From Cristatella mucedo (Eukaryota > Bryozoa > Phylactolaemata > Cristatellidae), in contig WPIO01000168.1 of assembly GCA_009760855.2 (NCBI GenBank), positions 388,501 through 452,500 of the forward strand: a stretch of 64,000 nucleotides of DNA, given 5' to 3'. This document shows, in pieces, positions 55,684 to 64,000 of this stretch. The translations under genes and the position numbers were made by a program. The notes under the pieces are model-generated. The model made no database searches. It saw only the letters and a list, made by a program, of their open reading frames with translations, and was not told the origin of the DNA. Positions within the stretch are counted from its first letter, which is position 1. Every line of letters begins with the position of its first letter.

Positions 55684-56548
55684 GCACAGCTCGGCGTTTT
55701 CGTCGTAATTGACGGGCCTCTGCAGCCCGTTACTTAGGTGAACGAGTGAGACACCGGATGCTCTGGACGGATGTTGCAGCGTTCGCTGCCCGCCAACTAG
55801 CGGTGCGGTATCTGTAGCTGGCTCGTAAGCCGAATTTTAACTCAAGTCAAAGCAAGAATTTAGCCGAGAGACAGCTCTTATCTCGAAAAACTCACTTTGT
55901 TGGGACGCTCGAAGGTCAATGCACCATTGACCTGTATACGACATAGCCGGCTCAGAGCCATTAAAATTCCATGACCCACGAATAATATCTCGGCCGTCAT
56001 AATCTGGCTGGTGTAGCAAGCCAGCTTTTAAGTATACAAGAAAAGGAGAAAATTGACTTTCGTAGTTGAAATTAAAACACACTGGAAACTAATATATTTT
56101 TCAATTCAACTCGATTTCAAATACATTGTAATGCTCGGAAGTAGGGTGGGTTCACCAGCTAAGTAAAGTTTTCCGCGATTTTCCACGGCACTAGCTTGTT
56201 AATATTGATGGCGGAATTGTAGCCCTAGCTAAATTACATTAACTAAAGGTTTCTTTATAGCAGGAAAGTCAAATTCTATGCAGACGCTGCAGAGGAAATA
56301 CTCAACGAACTAATTTTGAGGTTCAACTGATTTTATCGTCATTACTTTTTGCTGAGCTTGCTGCCATCCAGGTGCGAATGTCAGCCACGCAGGCTGCGAG
56401 GTGGGAGTGAGAGAATTTGAGGTGCCGGACGGCAGTGGGCCCACAGTGCCGCGAAGTCAAAGGGCAGGTTCCACAAAGGGCAGGGAGGATAGCACAAATG
56501 TAAGCATAACCGGACAAAAATGAATCAGCCAACATTATTCTCGCGGTA
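55684..56548. other. No recognised element
   Basis: A weak reverse LINE-A trace (tgctgccatccaggtgcgaa) lies near 56,358-56,380; otherwise unassigned. Confidence 0.4.
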
Positions 56549-56701
56549 TATATATATATATATATACCATATATATATATACCACACATATATATATATA
56601 TATATATATACACCACATATATATATATACCACATATATATATATATATATATATATATACACCACATATATATATATATACCACATATATATATATATA
56701 C
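56549..56701. repeat. Compound (AT)n / ATACCACAT repeat
   Basis: AT runs punctuated about every 25-50 bp by taccacat or caccacat, giving a higher-order minisatellite. Confidence 0.93.
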
Positions 56702-56914
56702 GTGCATGCATACGTGTAGAGCAATGAAATAGGATACGAATCGCAAAGCGGGAAGCTTCGGGGTGTATCGAGGTTAGCAAGACTGCATGCCAAAACCACA
56801 CGGAAGTGAGTTTAGAGAGACCTCCGCCATCGGAAATGAACGGCAGGTGGGCGCGGCTCAGTTGATATGACATGTCTAGCTAACTGTTCAAAAGTTCACA
56901 TACTTGGCACCGAC

Positions 56915-57112
56915 TTGTAATGTAATGTAATGTATCTCCGTCTGTAACTCCACAAAGCCATAAAGACCATCTGGGTGTTACGCAGGAAAGTTTTGCATAG
57001 CGCACTCACAGCCTAAGCTGCTTTCGGTATCCATTTGGTAGCTAACAGACTTCATCTCACTCAACGAAGAGAAAGTGGAAAGCATAGCTTAGTCAGGAGA
57101 GCAGTTGAGGCT
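56915..57112 (-). mobile_element. LINE-B terminal 200 bp
   Basis: Three taatg units, the standard terminus and the first reversed codons; truncated at gagcagttgagg. Confidence 0.88.
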
Positions 57113-57417
57113 TGGAGCCAGAGCTCAGGCGGAGATTGCGAGAAATGTCTTTCCTCCGTCCGTTTAAGCCAGATGGGCTCTAACGTCTTAGCTCCTCGTT
57201 AGCCGCGCCTTTACTAGCCTTTTTTAGAAGCAGAATACGTTTCTGCGCGCCCTGTTGGCCCATGCGGCCTTTTACTATTACTCCCGACACGTGGCCTTTG
57301 ACACGTGGCCTTCGAAATGTTGGCCTTTTACTGTGGGCTGCTTAGCTGCCTAAAAAGGGGCTGCGTACTCGAAATCGTAGGAAATCTGATCATCCGCACC
57401 GGGTCCGGAAATCCGAT
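57113..57417. other. No recognised element
   Basis: cacgtggcctttgacacgtggccttcg is a local direct repeat at 57,290-57,315. Confidence 0.4.
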
Positions 57418-57848
57418 TACCCACTTTTCGGAATCCTATCGTTTCCCTAGACTTTGTTCAAACCTCAAATCCTTTGTTTGGAGACCGTGCCTTTAGTTCG
57501 TATGCTCCCAAAGCCTGGAACTCACTCCCGACTTGCGTCACGACAGTCCCTGACTTGACCACATTTAAAAAGAAATTAAAAACGCACCTATTTATGACAG
57601 CATTTAGTGGGTCTCTGTGATTTGTCCTTGATGTGCTTATGGGTGATGACACTGCATGCTGCCACTAACCATATTTACATGCAGACCCTATGCATATCAC
57701 CCTTAACCATGTTATTTATTTTGTTTACTGAACACACTACCACTAACCATTTGATCGTGGTTTCTTTGAATCAATTGTACAGCGTTTCGATAGAGATTGG
57801 CTTCTTTGAGGGTGCTTTATCAAATGTATTATTATCATTATTATTCAA
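57418..57848 (+). mobile_element. LINE-A 3' end
   Basis: tttggagaccgtgcctttag with a local tttg duplication, AWNSLPTCVTTVPDLTTFK-like codons, UTR and ATT-type tail. Confidence 0.88.
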
Positions 57849-58103
57849 TAGGAGATATACCGATTTTGAGAGTTTACCTTTTCAATTTCTGAATCGTAAT
57901 TGGCTTGCCCATAACTAGTCAGTTGATGTAGTATGTAACACGTAATATGCAATAATATGTTGGCAAAATAAGTCATACATAAGGCATGCCACTCACAGAT
58001 ACTATTGAATACTAGTCAACAGTTACTTCCCATTTTAGAAAATGGCTCCTAAGCCATGCACGCAGCAGCGCCTCTTTGGACTGCGTCTGCTGCCCATTTA
58101 AAA
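57849..58103. other. Left flank of the SPIN-like element
   Basis: Traces of reversed LINE-A sequence at 57,850-57,920; the last 8 bp (atttaaaa) are the target duplication. Confidence 0.45.
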
Positions 58104-58298
58104 TGGTGGTTCTCAACCTTCCTAATGCAACGACCCTTTAATACAGTTCCTCGTGTTGTGGTGACCCCAACCATAAAATTATTGTGTGCGAGACGTGGAA
58201 ACGCGTGTTTTCTGATGATCGTAGGCGCATTCGCGACCCCTGTGAAAGTGTCGTTCGATCTTCAAAGGGGTCGCGACCCCATAGGTTGAGAACCGCTG
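58104..58298. mobile_element. SPIN-like hAT MITE, 195 bp
   Basis: Terminal inverted repeats ggttctcaacct and aggttgagaacc, ending CCGCTG; the first three bases are TGG where CAG is expected. An 8-bp target duplication with one mismatch (atttaaaa at 58,096-58,103 and atctaaaa at 58,299-58,306) fits hAT. The subterminal sequence cgaccctttaatacagttcc, then tgttgtggtgaccccaacca, and on the other side aaaggggtcgcgacccc match the SPIN (SPACE INVADERS) family as I know it. The interior is deleted; it is non-autonomous. Confidence 0.88.
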
Positions 58299-58306
58299 AT
58301 CTAAAA

Positions 58307-58672
58307 AGAAATAAATGCTAAGCGAGGAATAACAAACGTAAAAATCTAGAAAAGTACGCTCAAAGGCCGGGAATCGCTGCAAACCGCACTTTTAATTTGA
58401 GGAGGCTATACTAGTGAAGCTGATATTTAATTTTTCTATAAATTATTCTAGGTGACATTAATCTATCTTAACTAGGGTCGAGTCCGTATTTTCAAGGGAA
58501 ATAGTCGAACAAAGGCAAGCTGATCAAGCCGCCTCGCGTAATAAACTAATAGTAGTGCGTCACGCTGCAAGATAACGACTAGTACTTCCGGGAGTGACGT
58601 GTTATAGACGTGTAGATTGACTAAGCGCGTGACTAAGCGAAGTGAGTCCACAGGCAGTAAGCTCTAGTAGCG
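58307..58672. other. No recognised element
   Basis: AT-rich, no gene. Confidence 0.4.
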
Positions 58673-58800
58673 GTAAAAAAGAGCCTACCTCTCACGGCTC
58701 TTACCACCGCTTGCAGTTAGCAATAATGGTATGTACGCCCTCCACAGGACTCGGCCCCATGACCCCTTACATTGTGACTCGCGAGCACCTTATCGCAGGG
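58673..58800 (-). mobile_element. Decayed SINE-1
   Basis: gagcctacctctcacggctc...caccgcttgcagttagcaat, then only traces of the head. Confidence 0.55.
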
Positions 58801-59379
58801 CGAAATAAACCCAGGGAATTGCCGATCAAAAGCCCAAAATTGTACCTCTTATCAGCGACCATCTTCTTGACCTCTCACGAATAAACATTCTGCCCAGCGA
58901 TCTCTGCGACCAATTGGCAAAGACCCTCGGCCGCGTTCTCCAACGGCTCACTCGACCACCGCGGCTCTTCTTTATGCCCCACGCCTGTGTCTCTATCGAA
59001 CTTACCGCAAAATCCGTCGCCGGGCTAGGTGGTCCGCTGGCGTTCTTGACCTTTGACCTCGTTCTTGCCTCCCACCCTGTCCCAACCTGATCTTCTTTTG
59101 AGATAGTTCTGTTCCTGCCCCCAAAAACATGCTCCCGAGCGCGTAGGCATTGATACAAATTGGTAGAAGAGGATGCTTTTTCAAAACCGATCGACGCGGT
59201 ATTAAGTTACTACTAGGAACAGCCGCACGAGGTCTATGAGAAAGAGTAACCACAGCGGCCGCGAGCGCACTTTATTAAGATAAAGATATATATACATATA
59301 TATATTATAAAGAGCCTTGACCTTGACCGTGAGACCTTCGAGGCTCGCCGATTTCGACACGCATAGCTCTCCACCACAG
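58801..59379. other. GC-rich unassigned sequence
   Basis: The minus frame at 58,826-59,158 has no recognisable domain. Confidence 0.35.
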
Positions 59380-59870
59380 AGCCTCGTTTACATTGAGTCC
59401 TGCTTCAGTCCTACTACTTTCCTACTTCGGTCTTCCTTCTTGTAGGAAGTTTGCACCGTCAGTCTTCCTGAAAGTCTCGCCTCCTACTTGCTCCGCCCCC
59501 ACAGAGTGATCGTAGGAACGTGGAATTTGTTAAAGATATTGGAAACAGACAGCCCTTCTTCATGCACATTCCGGTGAACTTAAACCTTCCTCGATTGCTT
59601 CTATCGCCCGCCGCCGCCGCTATCCGATTTTGCTGCGACGAACTCGGTAGTGACAAAACCGATAGCGCTCGTCGAGCGCTTCGCTGGTTACACCCGTCGC
59701 GTCCGTCATCCGCCACGCTTTCTTTTCAAAGTGCCGAAGAAGGCGCGCCCCTGACGGCTTGTACGATTGCTCGTTTGTTCAAACTTGCCCCAGTCTTGGT
59801 GACGTAAGCACCGAAGGCTCGAGCAGGGCAGAAGCCGGAAGGAAGCGAGACTCGCCGTTTTAACGCCGCT
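59380..59870. mobile_element. TIR DNA element, copy 2 (491 bp)
   Basis: The right end, reversed, reads aacggcgagtctcgcttcc like copy 1 (ggcgagtcttgcttcc). The left end (agcctcgtttacattgagtc) is more diverged. The plus-strand interior holds EEGAPLTACTIARLF, similar to KGVPLTAHVTNRLL on the minus strand of copy 1. Confidence 0.65.
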
Positions 59871-60471
59871 TAGGAGAGGCCACGGCAAGGGTAAGCTGCC
59901 GGAAGTACTGGTGCCGCTCGGTTTTGTCATCGTCGACAGCGTGGACGGTGGACTGCGACCGCGGTTGATTGAGCTTGCTCGCGTGACCCTGCCGGTACCG
60001 ATTGCGATACCAGGGACTGCTCGGCCGCGCTGGCGAAGAGTCACGTGCTATGCGATAGGACCGAGACCGCAGGCGGATGCGGGGAAAAGTCACGTGCCAT
60101 AGTCTCGTGCTAGAGTCGCGTGCTCTAGTCTCGTGGTAGAGTCGCAGACCGCTTCCGACCAGGAGGCTACGCCAGCCGAAGAGAGCGATACCGGATATGC
60201 GGTGCCGGACCGGAGGCAGCTGGCGGCGGCGGCAGCGCACACAGAAGCGACCGGCGGCGGCTAAGCATAAGCTGGACACTGCTTAGAGTCACGTGCTAGA
60301 GTCACGAGCAGAAGCAGTAGCGAGTGGCGAGCGGCCGCCGCTGGCAGCTGCTTCGGCCGGTCGGCCGGCAGCGGGAGCCGCAGACGACGGGCGAGCAGCA
60401 ACCTGAAACGAAGTGCGAGTGGGGCGTCTTCAGAGGAACGGTGGACTATCTATGCGTCTCTCTCTCTCTCT
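59871..60471. other. GC-rich stretch with three CACGTG boxes
   Basis: CACGTG at 60,042, 60,091 and 60,290, each preceded by GT or AGT, among agtcgcgtgct / agtctcgtgct near-copies. Looks like a degenerate tandem array of a gtcacgtgctaga unit. Confidence 0.5.
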
Positions 60472-60481
60472 ATATATACAT

Positions 60482-60520
<39 letters not shown>

Positions 60521-60534
60521 TCTATATATATGCC
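60472..60534. repeat. (AT)n microsatellite
   Basis: AT dinucleotides with CAT interruptions. Confidence 0.95.
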
Positions 60535-60555
60535 CTATAGGGAGTTAGCCGTAGG

Positions 60556-60707
60556 GCGTAGAGGCGCTCACACCTTACGACCCAAGTTGTGCGTTCGAGT
60601 CTTGTAGCAGGCAGTCCTTTATGGCCCGTTGACTGCGAGTGGGACAGGCAACCGCCGAGTCGCTTTCGCCGCTATATAAATGAGGCTGCTGAATCAGGCA
60701 ACCTTTA
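60556..60707 (+). mobile_element. SINE-1, diverged subtype
   Basis: gcgctcacaccttacgaccc, a modified B box (gcgttcgagtc), cactgcgag-like body motif, end atataaatgaggctgctgaa. Confidence 0.8.
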
Positions 60708-60721
60708 CTTATTGTTAGAAT

Positions 60722-60795
60722 GGTAATATTAATACATTTGTATAGCGCTTTCAGAGAACTGAATCCCTCTCTCTCCAGGCACTTTACAGATGCTG
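60722..60795 (-). mobile_element. LINE-A/SINE-2 terminal fragment
   Basis: tttgtatagcgctttcagag and ctctccaggcactttacaga. Confidence 0.7.
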
Positions 60796-60837
60796 TATAT
60801 AAAGCATTACCAAACGTTTGGTGGTAACATCCGCAAG

Positions 60838-61176
60838 CAGCAAGCACCGCGTAAGCGTGAGCGTGAGCGTGAGCAGCAGCGCGAGCGTGAGCAGCGTCAG
60901 CGTGAGCGTGAGCAGCGTAAGCGTGAGCGTGAGCAGCGTAAGCGTGAGCGTGAGCAGCGTAAGCGTAAGCGTAAGCATGAGCCTGAGCATAAGCGTAAGC
61001 GTGAGCAGCGTAAGCGTAAGCGTAAGCATGAGCCTGAGCATAAGCGTAAGCGTGAGCAGCGTAAGCGTGAGCGTGAGCAGCGTAAGCGTAAGCGTGAGCC
61101 TGAGCATAAGCGTGAGCAGTGTAAGCGTGAGCGTGAGCAGCGTAAGCGTGAGCGTGATCGTGAGCGTTAGCGTGAG
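60838..61176. repeat. Hexamer-based minisatellite (AGCGTG/AGCGTA), 340 bp
   Basis: Built from agcgtg, agcgta, agcatg and agcctg units with agc spacers. A 51-bp higher-order unit occurs twice in a row at about 60,957-61,058. Two plus and two minus frames are open throughout (K-R-E-R-E-Q, S-V-S-V, A-H-A-Y and L-T-L-T peptides), so none is good evidence for a protein. Confidence 0.95.
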
Positions 61177-61199
61177 GTAAGCACGCGGAGGACGAGTCG

Positions 61200-61335
61200 C
61201 AAAGACCCGCCAAATGCTGTAATAAAAAGGTGCATTCTAAGCTTCTTTTTAAATGTCGTCATGTCAGGGGACGTTGTGACGTGCGTCAGTAGTAGGTTTC
61301 AGGCTTTGGGAGCGTAAGTTACGTCTGAAGGCAGC
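61200..61335 (-). mobile_element. LINE-A 3' fragment
   Basis: aaatgctgtaataaaaaggt, ttaaatgtcgtcatgtcagg, caggctttgggagcgtaa. Confidence 0.75.
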
Positions 61336-61364
61336 CGAAAGGGGCGATCTAAAATTAATGGGTG

Positions 61365-61500
61365 GCATACATACAAACTTTATATTTTATAGCGCTACTA
61401 AGGGAGCTTAGTATCTATCCACGAGTTTCTTCGCAGTGCTCGAGCCAACGTCGTCGGTAGTCAAAAGCGAGCACCTCAGCCCTGCGGTGCCAAACCAGAG
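61365..61500 (-). mobile_element. SINE-2 copy
   Basis: ttatagcgctactaagggag, B box (gctcgagcca), ends in ccctgcggtgccaaacca. Confidence 0.75.
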
Positions 61501-61820
61501 CGGCGTGTGTCGCATCGGCGGACATTCGAGCAGAGACATCGAAGTGCAGCACTCGGCAGCAGCGATGCTGGAGGCCGCCGATGCTGGTGCGGCCATATCC
61601 TCAGCCACAAAAACTCGTGCACTGGATTCTGCTAGGACTCGTGCAACGGATTTCGCTGAACTTTGATTATTTCTAATTGCGATTTAGCAACCGATGCAAA
61701 AGAGCTAAGGCTAAGGGTAGGATAGAGGAGCTATTGCTGGCAGTACTCCTCGGCCAACAGTTACTAGCTTCAGCCAACTGCAGCACGATCGGTCATGAAT
61801 AAATAGATAATAAAAACTGC
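61501..61820. other. No recognised element
   Basis: Short GC-rich then AT-rich sequence. Confidence 0.4.
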
Positions 61821-62450
61821 AGCTCTGCAGCTAGGCTTGTCTGTCGTGAGCGTCGCAGTTGCCACATTACTCCACTTCTCGCCGACCTGCACTGGTTACC
61901 AGTCAAGCAACGGATTGACTTCAAGGTTTTGTCGCTCACTTTTAGGTCTCTTCATTCTATGGCTCCAGCTTATCTTTCAGATATACTACCCCATCAGGCA
62001 AAGCATCGTACCACTCGCTTTTCGGAATCCAACAGTCTAGAAATACCTCGTACAAACCTTAAATCCTTTGGAGACCGTGCATTTAGCTCGTATGCTCCCA
62101 CAGCCTGGAACTCCCTCCCGACCTGCATCAGAACATCCCCTGACCTGACCACATTTAAAAGAAACTTAAAAACATACCTATTTAGGACAGCATTTAGTGG
62201 GTCTTTGTGATTCGTCCTCGATGTGCTTATGCGTGCTGACACTGTTCATACTGCCACTAACCACATTTGCATGCTGACCCAGTGCATGTAACCCCTAACC
62301 ATGTTATTCATTTTGTTTGTTTTTCAAGCATGATTTTACTTACTATTCTATTGCGTATCACTTTGCAGCAAATGTAAAGCGCCTAGAAAGAGATTGACTT
62401 CTCTGAGGGCGCTTTATCAAGTGCAATATTATTATTATTATTATTATTAT
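61821..62450 (+). mobile_element. LINE-A 3' end, well preserved
   Basis: Codons for AARLVCRERRSCHITPLLAD through YLFRTAFSGSL*, UTR, hairpin and 26-bp ATT tail. One frame is intact from 61,929. Confidence 0.93.
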
Positions 62451-62452
62451 AA

Positions 62453-62618
62453 ATATTAGCTAATTTGACAGCCTCACTTGCACAGCGGCAGAAGAGCCTT
62501 AACGGCTATCGCCACGACTAGCAGTTGGCAAAAAAGAATCGGCCACTGTTACATTTGAACCCACAACCTCGGAAGCGAAGAGCGAGCACTTACCTCTTTG
62601 GCCATCACGGCTCTCCAG
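62453..62618 (-). mobile_element. SINE-1 copy, diverged
   Basis: agctaatttgacagcctcac to ttggccatcacggctctcc; B box damaged. It is inserted right at the LINE-A ATT tail. Confidence 0.8.
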
Positions 62619-62674
62619 CTATTGGCATTGGTCACTGGCTTCGGCCAATAACAGCCTTGATGACATGTTACCAG

Positions 62675-63000
62675 CATTGTTCTACCAGTTGAGAAAGAAG
62701 ACCCGGTTCACACTATCTGTGTACTCCTCCTGTGGCGGATTTCATCAACAAATACAATATTGGCTTTCGTTTCTATCCCGAAGATAGTCAACTCTATCCA
62801 TCTGTTTAACCGTCTAAGCGCCACATCCGACTCACGACATCTCGTTTGCTGCCTTCACCGATGGTTGGCCACTGACCTCCCAAAGTTCCGCTACAGTTAG
62901 ACCGTCCGAATCGCTACGAGGAAGCCTAGTGCCCACCTAAAATGAGAAGACGTCAATCTCGGTATCGTGAAACGTGTACGTGAAACGTAAAGTGCCTAGA
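62675..63000 (+). mobile_element. Old LINE-A-like RT trace
   Basis: NIGFRFYPEDSQLYPSV is a decayed version of the L-G-F-H-F-Y-A-D-D-T-Q-L-Y-L box; followed by N-L-G-I-V. Confidence 0.55.
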
Positions 63001-63339
63001 GTATGCCAGTGATTGAGATGATTGACAGTTCTTGGATTTTAAGTATTAGGAATCGGATGTGTCCTATACAATGGTTTAAACCTTATCAAATGGAAATCTG
63101 TACCGATTATCTGTCAACCGTACATTAGGCTTTCGGTTGTTGACGAAAGCTGTACGGTAGGACGGATGGCACTGTACACAGGTAGCCTCTAGAGCAGTCC
63201 CACCGAGTGCCCTACGTTAGAGGCACTTGCACTGGCTGCACTCTGGTGATCAGCATATATTATTTTTAATGTCGATCCGTAAACACAAGTCGCGAAAGTC
63301 ACGCTTACGGTGTGCTCAATCCGATATTTGGAGCAATAC
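63001..63339. other. No recognised element
   Basis: Unassigned. Confidence 0.4.
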
Positions 63340-63543
63340 ACCGAGTTCCACGAGGGCCCGTTGTCAGTCACTGCAGCTGCTGATGAGTAGGGCTGCTAGT
63401 AAGACTGCTAAGCGAGTCAACAAATTCACGAGGCTGTATGTCTCCTTTACTGAAGCAGCTGCGATGGCTTCAGATTGATCAATGGAGACACAGTAAAGTT
63501 CTTTCGCTGACCCACAGCACCCGCTGTGGCTTGGCTCCGTACC
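63340..63543 (+). mobile_element. LINE-B internal fragment
   Basis: gctgcgatggcttcagattg...agtaaagttctttcgctgac...gctgtggcttggctccg, the L-x-x-L-x-W-L-P-V-E-Q region with many changes. Confidence 0.65.
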
Positions 63544-63545
63544 GA

Positions 63546-63797
63546 ATGTAATGTCATGCATCTCCGTCTTTAACTCCACTAAGCCACAAAGACTAGAGTT
63601 TTATATAGCAAACTCAAAGCCTAGTCGGCTTTATGTACGTATGCGGTAGCCAACAGATTGCATCTCATGCGAAAAAGAGAAAGTGGGAAGCTTAGCCGAG
63701 TTAGGAAAGCAGTTAAGGTAGTGAGTAACATGGAAATAGCAGCTGGAAATGATGTGCCGCAGTCGGCACCAGGAGAGTAGATGTAATTGTGGAAGGA
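63546..63797 (-). mobile_element. LINE-B 3' end abutting the previous piece
   Basis: aatgtaatgtcatgcatctc then reversed codons down to gagagtagatgtaattgtgg. It faces the plus-strand fragment. Confidence 0.8.
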
Positions 63798-63841
63798 CTG
63801 AGCACGAGGAGGCTGAAACTAGTGTTCCCAGAAGCTCATAA

Positions 63842-63965
63842 AAGCTCCTTGCAAGAACTATCTCTTTCTAGGCACTTAATATATTTTAGAATCTTCGCAG
63901 TTGCAACTGCGAAGACAGACCAGCCCAACTGCACGGCGTTGCTCTAACTACAAGCGTCTTACTGT
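63842..63965 (-). mobile_element. SINE-2, decayed
   Basis: actatctctttctaggcact and a head trace caactgcacggcgttgctct. Confidence 0.45.
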
Positions 63966-64000
63966 ACGCGCCGGAAGATATGGAAGTATGGGGTAAAAAA

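Noticed and set aside
60575-61213. 212-codon minus frame rich in Ala-His-Ala-Tyr
   Set aside because: Translation of a minisatellite that is open in several frames.

Overview
This is repeat-rich nuclear DNA from an animal. Coding sequence comes as short exons in large introns, and most of the rest is LINE and SINE debris, cut-and-paste DNA transposon remnants, minisatellites and long microsatellites. Nothing bacterial, viral, organellar or CRISPR-like was seen. The animal group cannot be fixed from the window; a non-vertebrate metazoan is my guess, with low confidence.

The one host gene I can read with confidence lies on the minus strand from 20,161 leftwards past position 1. It is the 5' part of a STAT transcription factor gene, closest to STAT5. 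Five coding exons (20,161-20,034; 12,717-12,558; 10,846-10,760; 4,739-4,644; 1,573-1,343) join in frame into 234 codons. They cover the N-terminal domain and the start of the coiled-coil domain. The rest of the coiled coil, the DNA-binding, SH2 and transactivation regions must lie beyond the left edge. Introns run from 1.7 to 7.3 kb and are full of repeats.

Repeat families (labels are mine). LINE-A and LINE-B are two CR1/L2-type non-LTR families: LINE-A ends in a small hairpin plus (ATT)n, LINE-B ends in an (ATTAC)n-type tail. LINE-C is a single reverse-transcriptase fragment. SINE-1, SINE-2 and SINE-3 have pol III A/B-box heads; SINE-2 carries the same 3' hairpin and ATT tail as LINE-A and probably uses its machinery. 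DNA transposons: a SPIN-like hAT MITE (58,104-58,298), a rearranged Tc1/mariner (48,905-49,800), a Tigger/pogo fragment (54,327-54,522) and two related TIR elements (45,674-46,230 and 59,380-59,870).

Layout: 1-20.2 kb, STAT gene with repeat-filled introns; 20.2-21.8 kb, upstream flank with CAG and CA repeats; 22-41 kb, LINE/SINE debris, including an inverted LINE+SINE duplicate (18.0-19.2 versus 28.3-29.5 kb) and a 690-bp CT tract; 41.5-47.6 kb, purine tract, 18-bp and 20-bp minisatellites and a 1.3-kb CpG-rich island; 48-64 kb, DNA transposons, AT tracts, E-box clusters, a 6-bp-based minisatellite and more LINE/SINE copies. Many long reading frames in the window are only translated microsatellites or antisense LINE sequence.
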